NCBI GenBank assembly: GCA_015832175.1
Contig: WJXW01000014.1
Coordinates: forward strand, 186,001-250,000
DNA from: Paraphaeosphaeria minitans
Taxonomy: Eukaryota > Ascomycota > Dothideomycetes > Pleosporales > Didymosphaeriaceae
Reading direction: 5' to 3'
DNA: 64,000 nucleotides
Shown: one piece after another, positions 54,640 through 64,000 of the stretch
Layout: each line of letters begins with the position of its first letter
Numbering within the stretch: the stretch's first letter is position 1
Notes under the pieces: generated by a model
Databases searched by the model: none
Seen by the model: the letters and a program-made list of their open reading frames with translations, nothing else
What the model was told of the DNA's origin: nothing
Program-made: the position numbers and the translations under genes

Positions 54640-55928
54640 ATGGGCATGTCACCTGCTCTGAGCCCCAGGCCTAATCCGCCGGGCTCAAATGCTCCCGCCA
54701 ACGCAGCAAAGGCGAAGCCCCTCGTCCATCTGCTCAACCACAAGACCGTCCCGTCGCCGTCCCTCACCAGCGCAGCAACGACCCCGGGCGGCTCAGATGA
54801 GGGTCTGGCAGAGGAGATGAACGACGTCGTCAAGAACCAGTTTGTCTTTGGTGCGCACCCTGCAACCTCTCCCCACCAAACATGCTAATCCTGCATCAAG
54901 GCTCGCGCTTGGGCGAAGGTACCTACGCCACCGTCTACCGGGGTCACTACCGCGATGACCCTTCCAAGCTCGTCGCCATCAAGAAAATGAAGAAGAACAC
55001 CGAATGGCAGGACGGCATCAACCTTGACTCGCTCCGCGAAATGAAGTATCTCGCCGAGCTGCACCACCCCCACGTCATCAACCTCATCGCCGTCTTCACC
55101 ACCAAAGACGAAAACATCAACCTCGTCCTCGAGCACCTCCCCCGCGGCGAGCTGCAGGACCTCTGGCAGGACAAGTCCATCGCCTACGGCGGCGCCGACG
55201 TCAAGGCCTGGTCCAACATGATCTGCCAGGCCGTGTGGTGGATCCACGAGAATTTCGTGCTGCACCGCGACATCAAGTCCAACAACATCCTCATCGCCGC
55301 TGACAACTCGCTCAAGCTCGCCGATTTTGGACTGGCCCGGAGTTTTGCGAATCCAGAGGCTGACATGACATACAACGTCATCACGCGCTTCTACCGCCCA
55401 CCGGAACTCTTCCTGGGGTCGTCCCACTACGGCGGCTGCGTCGACGTGTGGAGCGTCGGCTGCGTCATAGCCGAGCTCGCCTGCCGCGAATTCTTCTTCT
55501 GGTCCAACACCGACCTGGAGCATCTAGTCAAAATCTGCGACGTCTTCGGCGTCCCGACCGAGGCGGATTGGCCTGGTATCTCCAAGCTCCGCTTCTGGAA
55601 GGAGCAGCTCGAGAATAGCCCGCCGAAGCGCCCGGTGCCCATGTCCTGGTGGCGCAACAGGATGCCGCTGATTGGCGACGCGGGCATCGACCTTGTAAAG
55701 GGGTTGTTGGCGATGGATCCCGTGAAGCGGCTGGATGCGAAACAGGCACTCGAACATCACTACTGGACTGCGGCGCCGAAGCCGCAGAAGAGGGAGAATC
55801 TTCCTGCGAAAGGCGGGAAGGCGGCCGAGAAGGCAATGGGGGAGCAGCTGAAGAGGGTGGGTCCTGAAGCCGACGAAGAAAAGATGTCCAAGATTGCGCG
55901 CAAGCTGGACTTTGGGGCTATGCGGTGA
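54640..55928 (+). CDS. CDK7/Kin28-like protein kinase
   Basis: Two exons (54640-54850, 54901-55928) give 412 residues. A polar extension of about 70 residues precedes the kinase domain: glycine loop L-G-E-G-T-Y-A-T-V, V-A-I-K-K-M-K-K, cyclin-binding helix G-I-N-L-D-S-L-R-E-M-K, catalytic loop H-R-D-I-K-S-N-N, D-F-G-L-A-R-S-F-A, and T-loop T-Y-N-V-I-T-R-F-Y-R-P-P-E-L. D-G-I-N followed by L-R-E, and D-F-G-L-A-x-S-F, point to CDK7, the TFIIH kinase for the RNA polymerase II tail. Differences from the usual CDK7: K-S-N-N in place of K-P-N-N, F for W, and P-P-E for A-P-E. Nuclear by role. A diverged cell-cycle CDK is the alternative. Confidence 0.85.
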
Positions 55929-56666
55929 GATGCCGCATCTGTCCGTTCGTGTGGGAATGGGTACGGATTTGGTGTTTGGGAGTTCGGTAGGATACCAGGA
56001 CTGTAACTGTATCATGCATTTCGAGGCGTTCTTACTTGCTACATATATACTTGTGCAACTAACTCACACTATATTAAGCTCTCCTTGGTCGCTTTTCTCC
56101 AACGTGCAAGATGTATCAGTCGAGATGAGCATGTTTTCAAATGTATTGACACAAGATACCTAGCCTCAACGTGCCTCAAACTCTCCACCCACGAAACCTC
56201 GGCCTGGTTACCATAGTAGTGTCTTGGCAGATACAGTCTCGTGGTACGACTCACAAGGCTGGCCATGGGTGTAATGTGACAGAAAGGCTACCTTTTCATC
56301 CAGACGCAGGAACGCGTCGACCAGAAGTACACATGTAGGTAAGCTTTGTGTCATTGGGTCTTTGGTGATGAAGTAAATGCGAGGCCGGAACGTGTGTAGA
56401 GCGACGTTGGGCATGAAAATCAAGGAATTGCTTATGCTAGTGATTCGCTGTTGTCATGTGTACTAGTCTACAGTATCCAGCCCCAATTATATCGACAAAG
56501 TAGGGGTACGGTATATGCACAGTATGATCGTGTCTCCAAGATATCCCGTGATCTTAGTGGCAGCCTAACTGCGCCACTCGCATTGCGGACACAATTTATC
56601 TTGACTTCGCTCCTGCATCATACAGCACGCTCAGCTATTCGAACTAAATCTAGGTCAAAAACGACG
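55929..56666. other. Intergenic
   Basis: 3' flank of the kinase and promoter side of the next gene. No supported gene. Confidence 0.5.
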
Positions 56667-57668
56667 ATGGGCTCCTATAGTGTATACGATGATGCTTTTG
56701 AGAATCGATTCGACATTCCTTCTGGCTACTCACCGACGGCTGTGGAGCGATTCTGGAAGATAATGAAAGGTGGAGAACAGAACGAGGAGAAACGATACGC
56801 TCGATGGCGCAGTGGGCAGGACAAATGCTGGCGTGCCCGTTTACCTCGCAGGATCGAGCGCCCAGCGATAAGCCTGAAAGCTAAATCGTCAAGCCAATTA
56901 CAATCCCGCCTCTTCCAGCTGCCGCTCGAAGTGCGAGAATACATATACGAGTTCATCTTCGATGACGGCACCGTGCGGCTCGATGTGCAAGAGAAGGTCG
57001 TGCGGAATATGGAGCCGTATAGGCTGAGCCTTCTGGAGCCTCAGCAGTACCTAGCTATCCTGCAAGCGTGCAAGAAGACGTAAGTATACTCCCCGATTGC
57101 ACGCGCAACGCTCGCCATGCACGTGCTCAGCAAACGCCGCTCATCCTACAGCAGATACGTTGAAGCAGCCCATCTACTCTACAGCACCAACACCTTCATG
57201 TTCCCAGATCTCACCACCTTCCTGTGCTTCGAAAGAATCGTGCCCAGCCTTCACTGGCACCACATCAAGAGCATCGGTATCGCCTGGGATTACGAGGAGG
57301 TCAATTACGACTTCCAATACGACCACCTTCCGTGTCCAACGAATGCTAAAAGCTGGAAAGAAGTATATCGGGAATTTTCAAAGATGAAAGGGCTTGAGCG
57401 TCTCAGAGTGGATTTGAAAAACTGTCCGCTGAGCCCGTATCAGGATTCGGATTTCGATCTTCAGCAGCCGCTTCGGGACATCACGATCCCTGCCGTACTC
57501 GAGTTATTCGTCTACGGCAAGAGGAAAGCGTTGGCCGCCGTGTGTGGGTGTGGGTGCGCGGGGACTGAAGGCAGGTGTTGCGGGAGCGAGACTTTAGATC
57601 AATTGTCGCTCGAGTACGACTCTAGTTCACCACTTTATCTTGCCTATTTTGCTACACACGTGCTATAG
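56667..57668 (+). CDS. DUF7730-like/F-box-like hypothetical protein
   Basis: Two exons (56667-57079, 57155-57668; GTAAGT donor, CAG acceptor) give 308 residues. Near residue 90 is F-Q-L-P-L-E-V-R-E-Y-I-Y-E-F-I-F, the opening of the large fungal group annotated as DUF7730 or F-box-like. It continues with I-L-Q-A-C-K-K-T, then Y-V-E-A-A-H-L-L-Y-S-T-N-T-F, where such proteins have E-A-x-x-L-L-Y-S-x-N-x-F. A Cys-rich patch (V-C-G-C-G-C-A-G-T-E-G-R-C-C-G) near 275 is unusual. Function unknown. Confidence 0.8.
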
Positions 57669-58112
57669 AGAGCGTTGAAATGTCTAAGCAGCTTGTATAT
57701 TCATTTGTGTTGGCGAAAAAGAAACTATGTTCTTGGGCTCTAAGGATTCGAGCATTATCCCTTCTTTATCGTCCCCATGTCACACATGGTTGATACTTCG
57801 TAGATCTATTCATTCTCGCTAAAACCTCCATTTGATGACCTGATGCTGAATACTTGTTGCATTGGAGCATTTGTTGTTGTGACAATTTATCTCGAAGGGG
57901 TGCAGGCGACCCATGTAGGTAGGTATGGCAAGGCTTGTAACCGTTTAACCGTAATCCTTGCTAGTAGTACATGACATGCTAACTCAGATAGCCATAGCTA
58001 GTAAGGCTAGCGTTTTATGGGCTAGTTGGCTGAGTTTTGGCTTGAGGGCACATTGGCAAACCCCCCACCTCGAGCGGGCATGATTCTTTTCATTTACATC
58101 CATTCCTAGATC
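57669..58112. other. Intergenic
   Basis: No supported gene. GTAGGTAGGTATGG lies near 57916, and GCTAGTAGTACATGACATGC and GCTAGTAAGGCTAGC occur downstream. Confidence 0.5.
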
Positions 58113-59799
58113 ATGGCGGGCTCTATCGTCGACTTCGAAGCCACCATCGCCGCTATACTTCTCATCGCTCTGTGTCTGCTCACCCTATCCGTCTACCGTC
58201 TGTATTTGCACCCGCTTGCCAATGTCCCAGGCCCGAAACTTGCCGCTTTGACATCATGGCATGAGCTATGGTACGACTGCTTCCAAGGAGGAGGTGGGCA
58301 GCACGCGTTCAAGATGCGCGAGATGCATGATATGTATGGTAATTCTAAACTGTTTATATCACGAGACATCCACAGTAGAACCCACCTGATTCGTGAATAG
58401 GTCCTATCATTCGTATCAACCCTTGGGAAGTCCACATAGATGGCCTGGCAGACCCAGCCTTTTGGAATGTTCTGTATTCTCAAACGAACAAGCTAGACAA
58501 GGACAGTTGGTTCTATAGTTAGTGATTCCACCTCCGTCGGCCTTTCCAATCTGACATGAACGGCTCGTAGACGGCTTCGGCTCCGGTCTCTCCACGGTCG
58601 CTACTTCTTCAAGTGATCTCCATCGAGCGCGCCGGGGTGCCATATCTAGCTATTTTTCTGCTGGCCACGTTCGAAAATACGAGCCCATGGTTCTAGCGCA
58701 CGTCTCTACGCTCATCTCTCGGCTTCAAGACTGCAGCCGCAAGGACCAGGTGGTTGACCTTGCAAATGCCTACCGGTGTCTCACTCTAGATGTCGTCACC
58801 TCTTTTTCCGTGCCCGAACCTCGAAAGATGCTCGAGCTGGAGGACTTTGGGCGGGGATTCAACGGCCTGATGCGCGATTTCTCCAAGATGATTACGCTCC
58901 AAAGGCACATGAAGGTCGTGATTCCACTTTTGGAACTGATTCCCGACTGGGTGGGAAATGCGATGGACTCTTCCGGCTCCATCCAGCAGCTTGTGGATTG
59001 GCGCATGAGCTTCGTGAGAGCGGCCCAGCAGGCCATTCATCGAAAGGGCATACCGCCACCGGGACAGGAGGCTTCCATCCTTGACACCCTTTACAGCGCG
59101 CCTGAATTAGCACAGAAAGACAAGATCATGAAATACTTTGTGGAAGAAGCCACTACCATCACTAGTGCCGGCACAGAAACCACAGCATCGACCTTGGGGC
59201 TCTTCACGTACCATGTTCTTGCCAATCGGGACATCCTCGATAATCTGTTAGCAGAGCTACTGGGCATTGCAGGTGACCACACCGAGCTCATGGGGTTGCG
59301 CATGCTCGAGAAACTGCCATACTTGCAAGCCTGCATCAACGAAGCCCTTCGCCTCTCCAACCCCGTTACAGGACGTCTTCCACGGCTCAACCCGCGCGCA
59401 CCCACTACTTACACGACGCCTGATGGAAAATCAACGTACATCCTTCCTCCTAAGACAGTCATGTCCATGTCCATGCCCGACATGCACTTCAACACTTCCA
59501 TATTTCCCTCCCCGCACACTTTCAAGCCCTCTCGCTGGACAGACAGCTCGCCCGAGCACCTCAAAGAAATGCACCGCTACTTAGTCCCCTTCTCCAAGGG
59601 AAGCCGGTCATGCTTGGGGATTGAGGTGGCGAAAATGGAGTTGGTACTCACGGCTGGGAATGTGTTCCAGAAGCTGGGGAGTGCAATGCAGCTTTGGGAA
59701 ACGACAGAAAGGGATGTAAGCTGGGCGCATGATTTTTTTGCGCCGTACATTCCGGTCGATGCGAAAGGGTTGAGGGTGAAGATTGGGAGCTTATCTTAG
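58113..59799 (+). CDS. Cytochrome P450 monooxygenase
   Basis: Three exons (58113-58338, 58401-58517, 58571-59799) give 523 residues, a normal microsomal length. Residues about 10-32 are the ER anchor, followed by the hinge H-P-L-A-N-V-P-G-P-K. Helix I has S-A-G-T-E-T-T-A-S-T for oxygen binding, helix K has N-E-A-L-R-L, and the haem loop is F-S-K-G-S-R-S-C-L-G (Cys ligand about residue 462). G-P-I-I-R-I-N-P-W-E-V-H is common in fungal CYP families near trichodiene-oxygenase-type enzymes. The usual haem-loop F-G-x-G has S-K here, as in many of those. Needs NADPH-P450 reductase. No biosynthetic backbone gene is in this window. Confidence 0.93.
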
Positions 59800-60316
59800 A
59801 AAAGGTCACGTGCCGTATTCTCATACGTAGAGTTGTGAGCTCCTGAGGTCTCCAGCCGCATCTCACCGCATTTTTCAAGCCTGTCAGCCAATGCGCTGAG
59901 GTTTACCATTTTGAATATTCGTTTGCAGTTAGTCCACAGTGATCGCTAAGATTGCAAGCAATTGAGTCCTCATCATTTACAGCCCCTCCTTATTTCGTGG
60001 AGCGATGAGATGAGATTGGACTGGTCTGAGATGGCGGTCTGTTCGATTTTCACTGCAATTTTAGCGTGGACGAGCAGTGGTGACGGTGTAGCACAGCCAC
60101 AGAGAGCAATTATGATTCATTCTACGCTAGTCCCGAAATGGGCAAGCCGCGAATGAATCATACACAGTGCATACTTCGACCTGGCAACAGCCAGGTTGCC
60201 TGAGGTATAAAATGCATGGAACGACGCAGATTCAACTTATCCAATCTACTGGACAACACTATCAGTCCAGAATACTTTAGCCAATTTTTTAGTCCAACCA
60301 CATCCGTTTACAGCCA
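59800..60316. other. Intergenic
   Basis: Promoter side of the next hypothetical gene. Nothing else recognised. Confidence 0.5.
60206..60213 (+). promoter_or_regulatory. TATA-like element
   Basis: TATAAAAT about 105 bp upstream of the ATG at 60317, a good core-promoter distance. Confidence 0.45.
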
Positions 60317-61108
60317 ATGGTCGAAGGAACAACGACTGCTGCAACGACTACAACCACAGAAAGGCTAGACATGATCACTAGTACGAACACAAGTACCACG
60401 CAGAAGACTATCAGAGCCTTGTGTGGGCTGGGTAAGGAGGGCCACAGCTCCACTTTCGCATCAATGGACTCCTCGGATGACGAAGTGAACTACCCATCTC
60501 CTGCTCTTGAATTTCTGAGCTACTCGGACGACTCGGAGACAGACATCGTTATTACGTCCAGTGAGAGTGTTAAGATTCGTCTACCTTCCGGCAAGACTAT
60601 ATCAAGGAAAGCAAACGGTCCACATGTAGCGAAACATCGACATCGAAGGATTCCATCACCGAACACTACAAGCCATGTCCAAATGCCCAGAAAGGTCCAC
60701 GGAAACTGTGCAATGATAACAAGTCCGGCCATAGTTCAGACTTCAACGCCAAATCAGAAGCCTAGGCATCCAACGACACCTCCGACTTCGGACTCAGAGA
60801 GCGAATATGATCACCCATCAGTACTGTCCCGCCATCAATCCACGCCCGGCTCATTAGCACCTCACATATGCCTCGTAACTCATCGCACTACAATCCGCAA
60901 CTCGGATGCTCAAATGCTGGCGACGCTGCCGGCTTCTACGCAACGTACTTTGCTAGCAACGTCGAGAAAGGCAGTAGGAAGAGCAGGACGAGAGGAGCAA
61001 GAGTACAGGAGCAAATTAGACGGATATGGGAATTTGAAGAGTAAGGAGAGGTTTGTGAATGATGTGCCGGGCGGGAAAAGTCACAAGAATAGGTTTATGG
61101 CACAGTGA
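60317..61108 (+). CDS. Hypothetical Ser/Thr-rich protein
   Basis: Intronless, 263 residues. Starts with a Thr-rich run, then D-S-S-D-D-E and Y-S-D-D-S-E-T-D acidic serine clusters (possible CK2 sites), a basic patch K-H-R-H-R-R-I-P-S-P, and a helical basic C-terminus (R-K-A-V-G-R-A-G-R-E-E-Q-E-Y). No signal peptide, membrane segment or family. A TATA-like site upstream supports expression. Confidence 0.55.
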   Translation: MVEGTTTAATTTTTERLDMITSTNTSTTQKTIRALCGLGKEGHSSTFASMDSSDDEVNYPSPALEFLSYSDDSETDIVITSSESVKIRLPSGKTISRKANGPHVAKHRHRRIPSPNTTSHVQMPRKVHGNCAMITSPAIVQTSTPNQKPRHPTTPPTSDSESEYDHPSVLSRHQSTPGSLAPHICLVTHRTTIRNSDAQMLATLPASTQRTLLATSRKAVGRAGREEQEYRSKLDGYGNLKSKERFVNDVPGGKSHKNRFMAQ

Positions 61109-61467
61109 TAGGAAAGGGATCACAGGGGTTTGTGTGTGCCGTGATTTTTAATATAAGTATCGAATTCGAAGAGATGTGAATTTGAGTGCTACAGAAACAT
61201 GGAACGCGGACTATGTGAAAACTTAATAGGATCGTGTTGCGTGCAGGCGCAGGTGCAAAAGAGAACTCTATCACACGTATGCGATAGATAATCTAATCTA
61301 TATACCATGGACCTTAATTCCACAGATCGGATAAGTAAACGAACCCATTTTGGAAGTAAGCAAAAAATCAGCCACACTCCATCCCCAGCGCTGAGCGATT
61401 CCTGTAGATCTAAGACCACTTTTGTTCGTCATACCCCAAGCCTTGTGTAAGTGTCCGTGTGCCCCGT
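61109..61467. other. Convergent intergenic spacer
   Basis: No supported gene. Confidence 0.5.
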
Positions 61468-62256
61468 CTATGGTAGTGATATTCTTGCGTGGCTTTGTGA
61501 GCTTCCCCATATACCGGATAGTTGGATCTCACGGCGACCTTCCAACCGAGCTAGAGCGACTCCCCGCATCGTCTTCTTGCGGTTTGGGCAAGGTAGGGAA
61601 TCCTTGCGATTGGGTCTCATCTGCTCGTCAGAAGCGCTCAGACGAGAATGCTCTTCACCGAAGATTTGATTGAATGATGGTATAACATCCCCGATTGGTA
61701 GCATCCACGAGAACCGACGAGCGGGGAGTTGTGACGCAGCGCGATCCATTGAAGTATGGTTTTCTCGATTATCGATAGCCGAAGACCATGGCTTCCGACG
61801 GATCGCGTTTGAGCGCTTTAGCTGAAAGTTTTCCAGCTCCTCGACGTGACCGGTCTGATATTCACGCTCATGAGGAGAGAAGAGGCCAATTCCAATCGCG
61901 GCGTCAGAAGTAACACTGTAGTTATCGTCAAAATCCTCTACACTTTCGGCCAGCTCTTGCAGTGCTGGAGCGTGCGTACCGTCAAACTCGGCCCAGTTGA
62001 AGCAGTCGACATCGGCCCAATAATCTGAGTAATCGACGTCACGCGACCGGGTTCAAGGGCGGGTCGGCGGGATTTGGCTGGCAGGCCGCATGGATATAAG
62101 ATATTTTCGATAGTCGATGTCGTTGTTAGGTGACAGGATGATGTCGTTGCCAATATTGGCATGTTCATCCATAGCCTGTGCGCCGCGTGAGCCTTCTTCC
62201 TTTAGATTTTGGTGGGCCTTCGATCCGAATTTGACTTTCAGCTTAGAAATACCCAT
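61468..62256 (-). pseudogene. Hypothetical gene with one in-frame stop
   Basis: From the ATG at 62256 the frame runs 67 codons (M-G-I-S-K-L-K-V-K-F-G-S), meets TGA at 62055-62053, and continues open in the same frame for about 195 codons to 61468. The downstream part is protein-like: D-V-D-Y-S-D-Y-W-A-D-V-D-C-F-N-W-A-E-F-D, then V-E-E-L-E-N-F-Q-L-K-R-S-N-A-I-R-R-K-P-W, and F-S-W-M-L-P-I. The GT sites in the first part are few and give no intron that removes the stop. The V-E-E-L block recurs at 63.6 kb. It is either a recently broken gene, or a gene whose true 5' exon I have not found. No family recognised. Confidence 0.5.
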
Positions 62257-63291
62257 TTTGAAGATCAGAAGTTGTTAAACGGGTAATTTTAGAAGTTTAG
62301 TGATGACAGAAGCTTTCTCCCTTTGACAAGGTTGAGGATGCAAGTTTCCACTTGAGTGAAGATATGGATCCTGTCTTATAGGCCTTATTCGAGGACATGG
62401 TCAAGATTACGAACACGATGCTGGCCCAATACTGTACGCGGATGAAAACTCGAAAATTTGTCAAGTGTATATACAATGCAACTAGAAGTGATTCCGGGAT
62501 GCTTGACTATGGTCGAAGTTACATACAAGCGAGCTCACAATGCTCTCATATATTGAACTGCCCAAAGTTCTGTCTCAGAAGTGACGTGGCAATCAGTAAA
62601 GTTTCATTACAATCTTTACATCGTGTTTTATATTTCATTAAGAGAAGGCTCGCTAGCTAAGACAGATCTACCGTTCGAGATACAACTAACTCATTCAATT
62701 GTGGACTTGTAACTAACTGATCTTGAACCAGTAGGGAAGTTATTGGTAATGTGGGAACAGACTAAGGAATGCTGCGAAAAATTCTGCCCAAAAAGTACCT
62801 GTGATAAGAGATTTAGGGAGCAAGTCACTGCTTCAAGAAACACTAAATTCACGGAAATCTGGTAATGGCCAAAATGAGCTTGTTGCATTGCTGAAACTAA
62901 AATAAATATAGGAGAAGCGATATTCAGCATAATCGCATACAATTGCCTCACCCTTACGTTATAGTGGACAAATGCATTTCATAATAGGGTTTTCTGATAC
63001 CGCAGGTGCTCTCGCACTCAAAAGAATCATAGAAGAAGGCCCGTCGACCAAGCATGGGGCATCAACCTCGACAGCAGGCCCTCATTCAAAAAGTTGCTGC
63101 GCCACACCATTGCTTCGAACCTGAGATTTGGAAATTTCCATGAATCATTCATTAATCATAATTGTATGAACATCGTTACCTCGCTGATTCATACCCTACC
63201 CAGAGACATACTCCCCGAGAATAAGCTCTGGTACCTCCTTCAACCGTGCCCAGGCCGCCCAACCCGCCATCTTAATCTTTTGATCAGACAA
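62257..63291. other. AT-rich spacer
   Basis: About 1 kb, AT-richer than the rest of the window. Only short unsupported frames. Confidence 0.5.
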
Positions 63292-63962
63292 CTACGGAGA
63301 ACTCGGCAGCACAGGATGGCTCCGCAGGGGATCCACGTCTAAAGCCTCCCGGACCTTCAAGATTTTCGGGTTGATCTTGTGACGAACTGCCCGAGCGCGC
63401 TTGAGTTGCGGCTTGCAAAATGTAAACTCGGCTTCAGAAGCAAGGAATTGAATAGGCAACAGATACGAAAGTGGCCTACCTGACTCGTAAACCTCAGCAC
63501 CTGGCTTACATGCACCTGGCTTGGTGGCAAAAGGCTTTCGACGAACCGCGTTCGACCGCTTTATTTCGAAATTGTTCAGCTCTTCGACCCGGTCTTCTGT
63601 CAACATCTGCTTTCACGGAGCATACTTTTGCGCTATTTTTCTCCAGTTGGTGCTTGTCCATAACATGCCATACCGACTCCAGCATTAGACGTGCTAATAC
63701 TCTCGCTTGCGTCCTCGAAGATCGCATACTTCGACTGAATCGATGGCGCACGCACCGGAATTGGCCGGACGGAATTTGCTTGCGCCAGGCGGACGTTACC
63801 TTCGCCGAAGCTGGAATTTACGTGCGCAGGAATCAGCGCAATCTTGCCGAAGATTTTCGTTGGGTTAGGGTGAGGGTAGAACCGAAGGTCTTGCTCATCG
63901 TGAGACTTGTAAGCGCACTTCACCCTGTGCACTGGCCCCTTAACGGCTTGCAGAAATCCCAT
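63292..63962 (-). CDS. Hypothetical protein related to the 61.5-62.3 kb gene, model uncertain
   Basis: Two minus-strand frames, 63962-63633 (M-G-F-L-Q-A-V-K-G-P) and 63606-63292, probably belong together through a short intron near 63600-63670 (a GTATGG donor is available; the acceptor may be the CAG at 63596-63598). The second frame has V-E-E-L-N-N-F-E-I-K-R-S-N-A-V-R-R-K-P-F, matching the neighbouring gene at about 14 of 20 positions, and L-S-Y-L-L-P-I against F-S-W-M-L-P-I. The C-terminal part is basic. The window ends 38 bp upstream of the ATG, so an upstream exon cannot be excluded. Confidence 0.45.
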
Positions 63963-64000
63963 ATCGGTTGAGGAGACTGAAGACTTTGGTAAGACAATAA

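Noticed and set aside
58113..59799. P450 considered as part of a secondary-metabolite cluster
   Set aside because: No PKS, NRPS, terpene synthase or DMATS gene lies in the window; neighbours are unrelated.

Overview
The window is nuclear DNA of a filamentous ascomycete (Pezizomycotina), most likely a dothideomycete. The reasons are compact genes on both strands with 0-5 short introns of about 46-120 bp (GTRNGT donors, CTAAC/CTGAC branch sites, YAG acceptors) and fungal-only families: a HeLo domain, a Zn2Cys6/Fungal_trans regulator, a fungal rhodopsin-type receptor, a fucose-lectin-like propeller and a DUF7730-like protein. The class assignment is inference from intron style and gene content. 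I found no tRNA, rRNA, transposase or CRISPR array.

Layout. 0-10.4 kb is accessory in character: a HeLo-domain protein, a probably broken RBR ubiquitin ligase, a type II membrane protein with a lectin-like propeller, a small cysteine-containing secreted protein and a low-complexity hypothetical protein. The spacers here carry three tandem-repeat arrays. 11.4-30.1 kb has a sugar-use flavour: a Zn2Cys6 regulator, a secreted GH35 beta-galactosidase, an FAD amine oxidase of the fructosyl-amino-acid oxidase type, an intracellular GH2 beta-galactosidase, a HAD phosphatase, a two-anchor membrane protein and an MFS sugar (lactose-permease-like) transporter. 31.4-44 kb holds two hypothetical proteins, an amino-acid permease, a large secreted GH106-like rhamnosidase and a rhodopsin-type membrane receptor. 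44.7-53 kb holds two disordered proteins of similar plan, a zinc-ribbon protein and a nucleoside-deoxyribosyltransferase-like protein. 53.5-56 kb is a housekeeping pair, a U2B''/U1A-type RRM protein and a CDK7-like kinase, read divergently from one 402 bp spacer. 56.6-64 kb holds a DUF7730-like protein, a cytochrome P450, a serine-rich hypothetical protein and two related hypothetical genes, one with an in-frame stop and one touching the window edge.

The best functional story is galactoside use: extracellular hydrolysis (GH35), uptake (MFS) and intracellular hydrolysis (GH2) lie within about 15 kb, with a regulator next door. The main structural oddities are five spacer minisatellites, a partial duplication of the GH35 promoter and signal-peptide region, and two genes with single in-frame stops. 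Exon joins were worked out by hand from splice signals and reading frame; total coding lengths were checked for divisibility by three.
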